From: Couchioplanes caeruleus
Lineage (GTDB): Bacteria; Actinomycetota; Actinomycetes; Mycobacteriales; Micromonosporaceae
DNA length: 64,000 bases
Assembly: GCF_023499255.1 (NCBI RefSeq)
Contig: NZ_CP092183.1
Span: 2,673,501 to 2,737,500 of the forward strand
Reading direction: 5' to 3'
The position numbers and the translations under genes are program-made. Position 1 is the stretch's first letter. The number at the start of each line of letters is the position of its first letter. This document shows, piece after piece, positions 16,126-24,824 of the stretch. A model generated the notes under the pieces. The model was not told where the DNA came from, ran no database searches, and saw only the letters and a list, made by a program, of their open reading frames with translations.

Positions 16126-16947
16126 TCAGGCCCAGACCCCGGCGACCGCAGCTGCCACGTGTTCTGCCTGGGCCGCACCCGCCCTCAGGACCGGACCTCG
16201 GCGGCGGGCGTCCAGGATGTTGCCGCCGATCGCGGCTCGCGTGGCGTCGTCCGGGGCGATGAGCAGACTGCGGTCAATGCCGAGCCCGGCGATCTCCGAG
16301 GCCGGCGATGCGCGGAACATGCCGCCGCTCGGTGCCAGGACCACCACCGCGTCCGCGCCGGCGGCGAGGTCGGCGTGGGTGACCGAGTGGACGCCGCCGT
16401 CCATGTACCAGCTTTCTTCGATGCGTACCGGCGGGAAGACGCCCGGGAGGGCGCAGCTGGCCGCCACCGCTGCCGGGAGGGGGACGGCCGAGGTCGCGTC
16501 CCAGGCTGCCGGGTCTCCGGTGGTGGTGTCGACGGCCGTGATGATCAGGCGGGGGACGGTCGGCCAGTCATGGGCGGGGAGTTGCCCGGCGAAGCGGGCT
16601 ACGTGGGGGCCGTCGTCGCCGACCGGGGCCTGGCGGGCCAGCGTGCCGAGGCGGGCTCGCAGGTCGCGGGGGCTCAGCGTGGTGTCGTTGAGGAGCATGA
16701 AGCCCTGGGCGACGAGCATCGGGTCGATGCGGGCGGTGAACTCGATCTCGATGCGGGCGGCGGCGTCGGCCGCGTCGTCGATGTCGACGCCGGTGGCGAG
16801 GAGGGCTCCGACGTACGCGCCGGCCGAGGTGCCCACGATCAGGTCCGCCTTGGCGAGGTCGGTGCCGTGCCGGCGCAGGCCCGAGAGGAGGCCGAGTTCC
16901 CAGGCGATGCCCGTGATGCCGCCGCCGCCCAGGACGAGGGCTCTCAT
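16126..16947 (-). CDS. Patatin-like phospholipase
   Basis: A 273-residue serine hydrolase of the patatin family. GGGGITG near residues 7-13 is the oxyanion-hole loop, GTSAG at 39-43 carries the nucleophile Ser41, and the Asp of MDGG at 183 completes the Ser-Asp dyad. It would hydrolyse acyl esters of membrane or storage lipids; the substrate is unknown and no signal peptide is seen. The ATG overlaps the stop of the preceding glycosyltransferase gene by 4 bp, so it is the last gene of the debranching enzyme-GT4-patatin operon, an odd partnership for a lipase. Family call secure. Confidence 0.9.
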   Translation of the reverse strand: MRALVLGGGGITGIAWELGLLSGLRRHGTDLAKADLIVGTSAGAYVGALLATGVDIDDAADAAARIEIEFTARIDPMLVAQGFMLLNDTTLSPRDLRARLGTLARQAPVGDDGPHVARFAGQLPAHDWPTVPRLIITAVDTTTGDPAAWDATSAVPLPAAVAASCALPGVFPPVRIEESWYMDGGVHSVTHADLAAGADAVVVLAPSGGMFRASPASEIAGLGIDRSLLIAPDDATRAAIGGNILDARRRGPVLRAGAAQAEHVAAAVAGVWA

Positions 16948-18170
16948 GCGCGCAGCAGGTGGTCGCCGGCGAGCACGTTCTCGGCCTCGCGGGTGACACC
17001 GCCGGGGGAGTGGGCCGCTTCGTACACCGTGAGGGTGCGGGCGGCGATCTCCGGCCAGGCGAAGTCCTCACGGACGCGGCGGCGACCCCGGCGGGCGAGC
17101 GTACGGGCGTACTCGCGGTCGGTGAGCACCGTGGCGACCGAGGCCGCCAGCGACTCCGGGTCCTGCGGGGTGAAGGTCACGCCGGTGACGCCGTGGTCGA
17201 TGATCTCCGCGAGGCCGCCCGTGGCCGACACCGCGACCGGGGTGCCCGCCGCGGCCGCCTCCAGCGCCACCATGCCGAACGGCTCGTAGATGCTCGGCAC
17301 CACGTAGCAGTCCGACGCGCCCATCAGCGCGGTCAGGTGGTGGCCGCCCAGGAAACCCGCGAACGTCACCCCGGGCGGGGCCATGGCCTCCAGGTCCGCA
17401 CGGTACGGGCCGTCGCCGGCGATCACCACGCGCAGCCCGGGGCTGACCGCCTGCAGCGCGGGCACGGCGGCCAGGAGGTACTGGACGCCCTTCTCGTACA
17501 CGAGCCGGCCGGCGAACGACACCAGCGGCGCGTCCCCGGCGAAGCGGCGGCGGGCGGCGGCGATCGCGCGGGGGCGGGCGTACCAGCGCAGCACGTCCAC
17601 GCCGTTGTGCACGACGTCGGTCCGCCCGGCCGGCACGCCGAACTGGCGGATCACCTCGGCGCGCATGTACCCGGAGCAGACGATGACCCGGGCGGCCTCG
17701 GTGGCCAGCCAGCGTTCGACGTCGTCGATGGTGCGGTTGTGCGGGTGCGGCAGCCAGCCCTGGTGCCGCCCGGCCTCGGTGGCGTGGATGGTGGCGACCA
17801 GCGGCACGTCGAGGTGCTCGCGCAGGGTCACCGCGGCGTGCGCGACCAGCCAGTCGTGGGCGTGCACGACGTCGTACCGGGCGGTGCGGGCGGCGCGCAG
17901 GGCGGCCCGGGTCAGGGTGTGGTTGAACGCGGTCGCCCAGCCGGCCATGTCGCCGTTCTGGACCGGGTACGCGGGCGGGTCGTCGGGGGCGCGGACGATG
18001 TGCACACCCTCGGCGTACTCCTCGCGCAGCGCACCGGGGGAGTGCCGGGTGACCACGGTGACCTCGTGCCCGGCCGCCACCAGCGAGGTGGCCAGCGCGT
18101 GCACGTGCCGCCCCAGCCCGCCCACCAGCAGCGGCGGGTATTCCCAGCTCAGCATCAGGATGCGGCTCAT
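16944..18170 (-). CDS. GT4 glycosyltransferase, actinobacterial glycogen synthase type
   Basis: A 408-residue GT-B retaining glycosyltransferase. MLSWEYPPLLVGGLGRHV is the N-terminal glucan-synthase-like element with the Gly-rich donor loop, HAHDWL follows, and the C-terminal domain has FAGRLVYEKG and the E-x7-E motif within YEPFGMVALEAAAAGTPV. The family includes GlgA/GlgM enzymes of actinobacteria that extend alpha-1,4-glucan from ADP-glucose or form maltose-1-phosphate. Overlap of 4 bp with the debranching enzyme gene and divergence from glgX-treY-treZ support an alpha-glucan role. Which donor and acceptor it uses is not certain. Confidence 0.87.
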   Translation of the reverse strand: MSRILMLSWEYPPLLVGGLGRHVHALATSLVAAGHEVTVVTRHSPGALREEYAEGVHIVRAPDDPPAYPVQNGDMAGWATAFNHTLTRAALRAARTARYDVVHAHDWLVAHAAVTLREHLDVPLVATIHATEAGRHQGWLPHPHNRTIDDVERWLATEAARVIVCSGYMRAEVIRQFGVPAGRTDVVHNGVDVLRWYARPRAIAAARRRFAGDAPLVSFAGRLVYEKGVQYLLAAVPALQAVSPGLRVVIAGDGPYRADLEAMAPPGVTFAGFLGGHHLTALMGASDCYVVPSIYEPFGMVALEAAAAGTPVAVSATGGLAEIIDHGVTGVTFTPQDPESLAASVATVLTDREYARTLARRGRRRVREDFAWPEIAARTLTVYEAAHSPGGVTREAENVLAGDHLLRA

Positions 18171-20116
18171 GACGCGTACCCCCGTGCCCGCAGGACCTCG
18201 GCGACCGAGCGGGCGCTGAACGGGCTGCCCGTCGCCCGGTGCGGCGCGTCCCCGTCGGCCGTCTCGCTCAACGATCCCACTCCCCATTCGCGCACGTGCG
18301 CCTCCAGGCCGGTCAGCAGTCCCTCGGTGGGCAGGCCCGTGGCGGCGCAGGCGTCCGCGTACGGGCCGATCAGCCAGGGCCAGACCGTGCCCTGGTGGTA
18401 GGCGATGTCCCGCTCGTCCCGGCCGCCGCGGTGCACGCCCTGATAGCCGTACTCGCTGGGGGCGAGGGTGCGCAGCCCGAGCGGGGTGAGCAGGGCGCTG
18501 CCGGCGGCCCTGACGGCGGCGCGGTCGCGGTCGGCGTCGTCCGGCCCGGCGAGCGGCGCGTGCGGCAGCGACCAGGCGAAGAGCTGGTTCGGGCGCAGCG
18601 ACGGATCGTCGTTGAAGGCGCCGGCGCCCAGCGGGTACGTCGTCGGGGGCCCGTCGACCACGTCGTAGAGCCAGCCGTCCGGTGCCCGGAACCGCGCGGC
18701 GAACGACGCCCGTGCCCTGGCGTGCCGGGCCCGCAGATCGGCGGCGTCCCTGCCGGCCTCCTCGAGCAGGCCGGCGAGCGCGGCCAGGGCGTTCACCCAC
18801 AGCGCGTTGATCTCCACGGGCTTGCCCACCCGCGGGGTGACCGGCCCGTCACCGGTGTACGCGTTCATCCAGCTGCCCGCGTGCGCGTCGAGCCGGACCA
18901 GCTCGTCGGCGGGGTCGACGGAGAGCGCGCCCTTGCCGCCGAGGTGGCCGCGCAGCAGCCGGCTGAGCTGGCTGACCAGGGAGGCGGCGAGGTCGCTGTC
19001 GCCGGTACGCCGTACGTGCCGGTCGACGGCGTGCACAAGCCACAGCGGCGCGTCCAGGGAGCCGTGCGGGCCCCACGCCCCGCCCGCCTCCCGGGCCGCC
19101 CGGGTCGCCGAGCGGGTACGAGTCAGCAGCAGCTCCCGGCCCTCCTCGGCCCGCCCGGTCTCGAGGAACAGCCCCTCGTACGCGGTCATCGTGTCGCCGA
19201 GGTAGCTGCCGAACCACGGGTAGCCGGCGACCACGTCGGGGCCCTCGGCGTCGTGGACGACGAACCGGTCGGCGGCCAGCACCAGCGTGCCCGTCTGCTC
19301 GTCGGCCTTCGCGGCGGTGACCAGCGCGTGCGCGCGCTCGCGGGCGGCGGCGATCACCGCGCGGGCGGCGGGCGGCCGGTCGTCGAGCGTGCCGGCCCAC
19401 GCGCTGATCTCCATGGTCGCGCCGGGCTCGAGCCGGTCGACGAACGTGCCGGCCAGCCACAGGTCCTCGGTGGCGGGCAGCCCGCGTGCCGCCTCCTCCC
19501 GCTGGTACGCCCCCAGGTGCCAGCCGCCGCCGGGCTGCCACCCCGGGCCGCTGAGCCGGTACGCGTCCTCCACCACGGCCCCGTCGGCGACGTGCTCGAC
19601 CCGGGGCTCGCCGTCGGTCGCGTACCGCTGGGTGTGCGCGTCGCGCCAGGTGCACATGGCGGCCACGGCGAGCCCGACCGGTCCCGGCGCGGACAGCAGG
19701 CGGTGCGTCACGGCGAGCGCGGGCCGCCCGTACGCCAGGGCCAGCTCGCGTTCGACGACGATGTCACCGACCCGCCAGCGCCACCGGGGCAGGCCGTCGA
19801 CCAGGGCGAACGTCTCGAGGTGCCGGTGGCCTTCCGGCGCGATCGCCCCGGACTGCCACTCGTGGGTGTACAGCGGCACGTGCGCGCCGGAGGGCAGCGT
19901 GAGGGTCAGGTCCAGCGCGGCCAGCGCGACGCGGCGTACGGCCGTGGCGGGATCGGCGACCGCGAGCAGCGCGTGGTAGCGCCGCGTCCGCAGGCCGGCC
20001 ACCGTGCCGGTCGCGTATCCGCCGAGCCCGTCGGTGACGAGCCATTCGTGCTGGGCGCCGCCGTCGGGCGACAGAGAACCGCAGGTCTGCGGGCCGAAGA
20101 CGATCGGCAGCGTCAT
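18167..20116 (-). CDS. Glycogen debranching enzyme (amylo-alpha-1,6-glucosidase type)
   Basis: A 649-residue protein with the bacterial GDE N-terminal beta-domain (WLVTDGLGGYATGTVAGLRT, YHALLAV) and a C-terminal (alpha/alpha)6 glucosidase domain. Conserved catalytic-domain elements include PWFGSYLGDTMTAYEGLFL, DAPLWLVHAVDRH, KPVEINALWVNALAALAGLL and YHQGTVWPWLIGPYADA. It should remove alpha-1,6 branches from glycogen. ATG start at 20116; no strong ribosome site. First gene of a three-gene operon with a GT4 synthase and patatin, divergent from glgX. With GlgX also present the locus encodes two unrelated debranching enzymes. Confidence 0.9.
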   Translation of the reverse strand: MTLPIVFGPQTCGSLSPDGGAQHEWLVTDGLGGYATGTVAGLRTRRYHALLAVADPATAVRRVALAALDLTLTLPSGAHVPLYTHEWQSGAIAPEGHRHLETFALVDGLPRWRWRVGDIVVERELALAYGRPALAVTHRLLSAPGPVGLAVAAMCTWRDAHTQRYATDGEPRVEHVADGAVVEDAYRLSGPGWQPGGGWHLGAYQREEAARGLPATEDLWLAGTFVDRLEPGATMEISAWAGTLDDRPPAARAVIAAARERAHALVTAAKADEQTGTLVLAADRFVVHDAEGPDVVAGYPWFGSYLGDTMTAYEGLFLETGRAEEGRELLLTRTRSATRAAREAGGAWGPHGSLDAPLWLVHAVDRHVRRTGDSDLAASLVSQLSRLLRGHLGGKGALSVDPADELVRLDAHAGSWMNAYTGDGPVTPRVGKPVEINALWVNALAALAGLLEEAGRDAADLRARHARARASFAARFRAPDGWLYDVVDGPPTTYPLGAGAFNDDPSLRPNQLFAWSLPHAPLAGPDDADRDRAAVRAAGSALLTPLGLRTLAPSEYGYQGVHRGGRDERDIAYHQGTVWPWLIGPYADACAATGLPTEGLLTGLEAHVREWGVGSLSETADGDAPHRATGSPFSARSVAEVLRARGYAS

Positions 20117-20443
20117 GGCCGGGCGTCCCGGGGGCGTGCGGCGCGACGTGCGCGCTGGGGGCCCGCAGGGGTGGGCGGTAACGGCTCTGTCAGCGGCACG
20201 GTGCCCTCTATGCTCAGATTGGAATCCGTCAAACCACCCGGACCGGTGATCGTTCGCACAGGCTCGACCAGAAGTATCTGCGGGTAACCGGACAGTCGCG
20301 CAGACGTTATCAGCGGGATCGGTGAGAATTGCCGCTGACGCGGCGATGAGGATTGAACCTTTCCGGGGATGGGCACACGTGCCCCGCCCGCGGCGAGGAC
20401 CCTCGCGACCGCGGGCACCGACGGTCGAGGGTGGGAGCAGCAC
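20117..20443. promoter_or_regulatory. Divergent intergenic region of the glycogen/trehalose locus
   Basis: The 327 bp separate the debranching enzyme (minus) and glgX (plus) genes and must contain both promoters. The stretch around 20220-20370 is lower in GC than the genes. I see no convincing -35/-10 pair, palindrome or riboswitch. The only clear element is GGGAG at the ribosome site of glgX. No small gene with a ribosome site is evident. Confidence 0.45.
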
Positions 20444-22555
20444 ATGCAGGTGTGGCCGGGTCACCGGTATCCACTGGGCGCGACGTACGACGGCACGGGC
20501 ACCAACTTCGCGATCTTCTCGGAGGTCGCCGAGGCGGTCGAGCTGTGCCTGTTCGACGCGTCCGGCAACGAGCGCAAGGTCCAGTTGCACGAGCAGGACG
20601 CCTTCGTGTGGCACGCCTATCTGCCGGGGGTCGAGCCGGGACAGCGGTACGGCTACCGCGTGTACGGCCCGTACGACCCGGCCCGGGGCCTGCGTTGCAA
20701 CCCGCACAAGCTGCTGCTGGACCCGTACGCCCGCGCGGTGGACTCGGACATCGACTGGCACCCCAGCCTGTACGCGTACGACTTCGACAACCCCGACCGG
20801 ATGTCCGACCTCGACTCGGCGCCGCACATGGCGAAGGGCGTGGTCGTCAACCCGTACTTCGACTGGGGCAACGACCGGCGGCCGGACATCCCGTACCACC
20901 ACTCGGTCATCTACGAGACGCACGTCAAGGGCCTCACCGAGCGCCACCCCGAGGTGCCCAAGGACATGCGCGGCACGTACGCGGCGATCGGGCACCCGGC
21001 CGTGATCGAGCACCTGGCGAAGCTGGGCGTCACCGCGGTCGAGCTGATGCCGGTGCACCAGTTCGTGCACGACAACCGCCTGTCCGACCTGGGGCTGCGC
21101 AACTACTGGGGCTACAACACGCTCGGGTTCTTCGCGCCGTACCACGGCTACTCCGCGATGGGCTCGCTCGGCCAGCAGACCCAGGAGTTCCGGGGCATGG
21201 TCAAGGCGCTGCACGCGGCCGGCATGGAGGTCATCCTCGACGTCGTCTACAACCACACGGCGGAGGGCAACCACCTCGGGCCGACGATGAGCCTCAAGGG
21301 CATCGACAACCGGACGTACTACCGGCTCGTCGACGACCAGCCCAACTTCTACATGGACTACACGGGCACCGGCAACAGCCTCAACGTGCGCAGCCCGCAG
21401 AGCCTGCAGCTGATCATGGATTCGCTGCGGTACTGGGTGACCGAGATGCACGTGGACGGCTTCCGCTTCGACCTCGCGTCCACGCTGGCCCGCGAGTTCT
21501 ACGACGTCGACCGCCTCTCCACCTTCTTCGAGGTGGTGCAGCAGGACCCGGTGGTCGGCCAGGTCAAGCTCATCGCCGAGCCGTGGGACGTCGGACCCGG
21601 CGGGTACCAGGTCGGCAACTTCCCGCCGAACTGGACCGAGTGGAACGGCAAGTACCGCGACACCGTTCGCGACTTCTGGCGCGGCGAGCCGGCGACGCTG
21701 GCCGAGTTCGCCAGCCGGATCACCGGGTCGGCCGACCTGTACCAGGACGACGGCCGCAAGCCGTTCCACTCCATCAACTTCGTGACCGCGCACGACGGCT
21801 TCACGCTCAACGACCTGGTCTCGTACAACGACAAGCACAACGAGGCCAACGGCGAGGAGAACCGCGACGGCGAGGGCCACAACCGGTCCTGGAACTGCGG
21901 CGTGGAGGGCCCGACCGAGGACAGGGCGGTGCTCGCGCTGCGGGCCAAGCAGCGGCGCAACTTCCTGGCCACGCTGATGCTCAGCCAGGGCGTGCCGATG
22001 ATCTCGCACGGCGACGAGCTGGGCCGCACCCAGCAGGGCAACAACAACGCGTACTGCCAGGACAACGAGCTCAGCTGGATCGACTGGGAGAACGCCGACG
22101 AGCCGCTGATGGAGTTCACCCGCAAGCTGGTCGCCTTCCGGCACCGGCACCAGGTGTTCCAGCGCCGCCGGTTCTTCACCGGCCTGCCGGTGACCGCCCG
22201 CGGCGGCGGCGACCCGCTGCCCGACCTCGAGTGGTTCACCCCGGACGGACGCCAGATGGCCGGCGACGACTGGGGCAACGACTTCGGCCGCGCGGTCGCG
22301 CTGTTCGTCAACGGCGAGGGCATCCGCGAGCGCGGCCAGTACGGCCAGCGCCACGTCGACAGCTCGTTCCTGCTGTTCTTCAATGCGCACGATGCGCCGA
22401 TCGAATTCGCCACGCCACCGACTGAATACGGAGAGAAGTGGGAAGTGGTCATCGAGACGGCGGAGCCGTCGCCCGATCGATCACCCGTGGTGGAGGCCGG
22501 CAACACGATCCTGGTGCCGGACCGCTCGCTCATCGTGTTGGACAGGAAGGTTTGA
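20444..22555 (+). CDS. glgX: Glycogen debranching enzyme GlgX (isoamylase type)
   Basis: A 703-residue GH13 enzyme that hydrolyses alpha-1,6 branches of phosphorylase-limited glycogen. The N-terminal CBM48 domain starts at WPGHRYPLGATYDGTGTNFA. GH13 regions follow: VILDVVYNHT, GFRFDLAS with the Asp nucleophile, IAEPWD with the acid/base Glu, and FVTAHDGFTLNDLV with the transition-state Asp; SHGDELGRTQQGNNNAYCQD is diagnostic of GlgX/TreX. The ATG at 20444 has GGGAG 7-11 nt upstream and begins at the first conserved residues. It feeds linear malto-oligosaccharides to TreY, whose ATG overlaps its stop as TGATG. Confidence 0.95.
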   Translation: MQVWPGHRYPLGATYDGTGTNFAIFSEVAEAVELCLFDASGNERKVQLHEQDAFVWHAYLPGVEPGQRYGYRVYGPYDPARGLRCNPHKLLLDPYARAVDSDIDWHPSLYAYDFDNPDRMSDLDSAPHMAKGVVVNPYFDWGNDRRPDIPYHHSVIYETHVKGLTERHPEVPKDMRGTYAAIGHPAVIEHLAKLGVTAVELMPVHQFVHDNRLSDLGLRNYWGYNTLGFFAPYHGYSAMGSLGQQTQEFRGMVKALHAAGMEVILDVVYNHTAEGNHLGPTMSLKGIDNRTYYRLVDDQPNFYMDYTGTGNSLNVRSPQSLQLIMDSLRYWVTEMHVDGFRFDLASTLAREFYDVDRLSTFFEVVQQDPVVGQVKLIAEPWDVGPGGYQVGNFPPNWTEWNGKYRDTVRDFWRGEPATLAEFASRITGSADLYQDDGRKPFHSINFVTAHDGFTLNDLVSYNDKHNEANGEENRDGEGHNRSWNCGVEGPTEDRAVLALRAKQRRNFLATLMLSQGVPMISHGDELGRTQQGNNNAYCQDNELSWIDWENADEPLMEFTRKLVAFRHRHQVFQRRRFFTGLPVTARGGGDPLPDLEWFTPDGRQMAGDDWGNDFGRAVALFVNGEGIRERGQYGQRHVDSSFLLFFNAHDAPIEFATPPTEYGEKWEVVIETAEPSPDRSPVVEAGNTILVPDRSLIVLDRKV

Positions 22556-24822
22556 TGCACCCTTCTGGTACGTACCGCGTCCAGATCCGTCCCGAGTTCG
22601 GCTTCAAGGACACGGCCGATCTTGCCGACTACCTGGCCGACCTGGGGGTCAGCCATCTCTATACCGCGCCGATCCTGACCGCCGCGCCCGGCTCCGAGCA
22701 CGGCTACGACGTGGTCGACCACACCAAGGTCAACCCCGCCCTCGGTGGCGAGGAGGGCCGCGTGGCGCTCAAGGCCGCGCTCGACGCGGCGGGCCTGGGG
22801 CTGGTGGTCGACATCGTGCCCAACCACGCGGGCGTGGCCGTCGCGGCCGCCAACCCGACGTGGTGGGACGTGCTGAAGAACGGCCAGGACTCCCCGTACG
22901 CGACGTTCTACGACATCGACTGGTCGCGTGGCCGGCTGCTGATCCCGGTGCTGGCCGACGAGCCGGACGCCCTGGACCAGCTGCGGGTCGAGGACGGCGA
23001 GCTGCACTACTTCGACAAGCGCTTCCCGATCGCGGACGGGACCGGTGAGGGCACGCCGCGGGAGGTGCACGACCGGCAGCACTACGAGCTGGTCAACTGG
23101 ACCCGCGGCGACACCGAGCTGAACTACCGGCGCTTCTTCGCCATCGTGGACCTCGCCGGGCTGCGCGTCGAGGACCCCGAGGTCTTCGAGGCCACCCACC
23201 GCGAGATCCTGCGCTGGTACGCCGAGGGCGCCGTGCAGGGCCTGCGCGTCGACCACCCGGACGGCCTGCGCGACCCGGGCGGCTACCTGCAGCGGCTGCG
23301 CGAGGCGGCGCCCGACGCGTGGCTGGTGATCGAGAAGATCCTCGAGCCGGGGGAGGAGATGCCGGACTGGCCGGTCGCCGGCACCACCGGCTACGACGCC
23401 ATGGCGGAGGTGTGCGGCGTCTTCGTCGACGTGACCACCGAGGCGTTCTTCGACACCCTCGACCGGCACCTGACCGGCGGCGAGACCAGCTGGCACGACC
23501 TCGTCCACCAGACCAAGTACCACCTCGCCACGACCCAGCTCGCCGCCGAGAACGCCCGCATGTGCCGGCTGGTCCCGGAGATCGAGAGGGCCGGCGAGGC
23601 GCTCGCGGAGCTGGCGGCCTGCTTCCCGGTCTACCGCTCGTACCTGCCGTTCGGCGCCCGGCACCTGGCCCGGGCCCGCTCCGAGGCGGGCCGCCGGCGG
23701 CCCGGGCTGATCCCGGCGCTGGACCGGGTCACCGCGCGGCTGCGCAACCCCGCCGACGAGCTGGCCCTGCGTTTCCAGCAGTACACCGGCGCGGTGATGG
23801 CCAAGGGCGTCGAGGACACGGCGTTCTACCGCTACACGCGCTTCACCGCCCGCAACGAGGTGGGCAACGACCCGTCGAAGTTCGGGGTGAACCTCGACGA
23901 GTTCCACGACACCGCGCAGGAACGCCAGCGCCGGTGGCCCGTGGGCATGACCTCGCTGTCCACCCACGACACCAAGCGCAGCGAGGACGTACGGGCCCGG
24001 CTCGCGGTCCTGTCCGAGCTGCCCGGCGACTGGACCGAGGTGGTCCGCCGCTGGGTGCGCGTCGCGCCGCTGCCCGACCCGGCCATGGCCCACCTGATCT
24101 GGCAGGCCGCCGTCGGCGCCTGGCCGCTCGACCGCGAGCGGCTGCACGCGTACGCGTTGAAGTCGGCCCGGGAGAGCGGCGTCGGCACCTCCTGGACCCG
24201 CCCGGACGAGAAGTTCGAGGCGGCGCTGCGGCAGATGATCGACCGGATCTACGACGACCCGGCGCTGCACGGCGAGGTCGCCGCGTTCGCCGAGTCCATC
24301 ACGGCGCCCGGCTGGTCCAACTCGCTCGGGCAGAAGCTGGTGCAGCTGACCATGCCCGGCGTGCCCGACGTCTACCAGGGCACCGAGCTGTGGGACTACT
24401 CGCTGGTCGACCCGGACAACCGGCGGCCGGTCGACTTCGCCGCCCGCCGCGAGATGCTGGCCCGCCTCGACGACGGCTGGCAGCCGCCCGTCGACGCCGG
24501 CGGCGCCGCCAAGCTCCTGGTGACCAGCCGGACGCTGCGCCTGCGCCGGCAGCGCCCCGAGCTGTTCACCCGCTACCGCCCGGTGTACGCCGAGGGCCGG
24601 GTCAGCGAGCACGTGGTCGCCTTCGACCGCGGCGGCGTGGTGGCGGTCGCCACCCGGCTGCCGGTCGGATTGTCACGCCACGGCGGCTGGGACGACACCA
24701 CCCTGACACTCGACGGCCACACGTGGACGGAAGTCTTCACGAACACCAGCTACGGCGGGAACCGCCTCTCCGTGGCGGAGCTGCTTCGCACGTACCCCGT
24801 CGCCCTGCTGGTGAAAGAGTGA
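22555..24822 (+). CDS. treY: Malto-oligosyltrehalose synthase TreY
   Basis: A 755-residue GH13 enzyme that isomerises the reducing-end alpha-1,4 bond of malto-oligosaccharides to alpha,alpha-1,1, giving maltooligosyltrehalose. YRVQIRPEFGF and LYTAPILTAAPGSEHGYDV are the hallmark N-terminal segments. Catalytic regions are VDIVPNHAG, GLRVDHPDGL (Asp nucleophile), VIEKILEPGE (Glu) and LSTHDTKRSEDVRARL (Asp). GVPDVYQGTELWDYSLVDPD is conserved near the C-terminus. ATG start with AGGAAGG 5 nt upstream, overlapping glgX by one base. Cytosolic; works with the next gene product. Confidence 0.96.
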   Translation: MHPSGTYRVQIRPEFGFKDTADLADYLADLGVSHLYTAPILTAAPGSEHGYDVVDHTKVNPALGGEEGRVALKAALDAAGLGLVVDIVPNHAGVAVAAANPTWWDVLKNGQDSPYATFYDIDWSRGRLLIPVLADEPDALDQLRVEDGELHYFDKRFPIADGTGEGTPREVHDRQHYELVNWTRGDTELNYRRFFAIVDLAGLRVEDPEVFEATHREILRWYAEGAVQGLRVDHPDGLRDPGGYLQRLREAAPDAWLVIEKILEPGEEMPDWPVAGTTGYDAMAEVCGVFVDVTTEAFFDTLDRHLTGGETSWHDLVHQTKYHLATTQLAAENARMCRLVPEIERAGEALAELAACFPVYRSYLPFGARHLARARSEAGRRRPGLIPALDRVTARLRNPADELALRFQQYTGAVMAKGVEDTAFYRYTRFTARNEVGNDPSKFGVNLDEFHDTAQERQRRWPVGMTSLSTHDTKRSEDVRARLAVLSELPGDWTEVVRRWVRVAPLPDPAMAHLIWQAAVGAWPLDRERLHAYALKSARESGVGTSWTRPDEKFEAALRQMIDRIYDDPALHGEVAAFAESITAPGWSNSLGQKLVQLTMPGVPDVYQGTELWDYSLVDPDNRRPVDFAARREMLARLDDGWQPPVDAGGAAKLLVTSRTLRLRRQRPELFTRYRPVYAEGRVSEHVVAFDRGGVVAVATRLPVGLSRHGGWDDTTLTLDGHTWTEVFTNTSYGGNRLSVAELLRTYPVALLVKE

Positions 24823-24824
24823 GC

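Noticed and set aside
18167..22390. A 1407-codon minus-strand frame spanning the debranching enzyme and the opposite strand of glgX.
   Set aside because: The portion upstream of 20116 is antisense to conserved GlgX and has no family resemblance.
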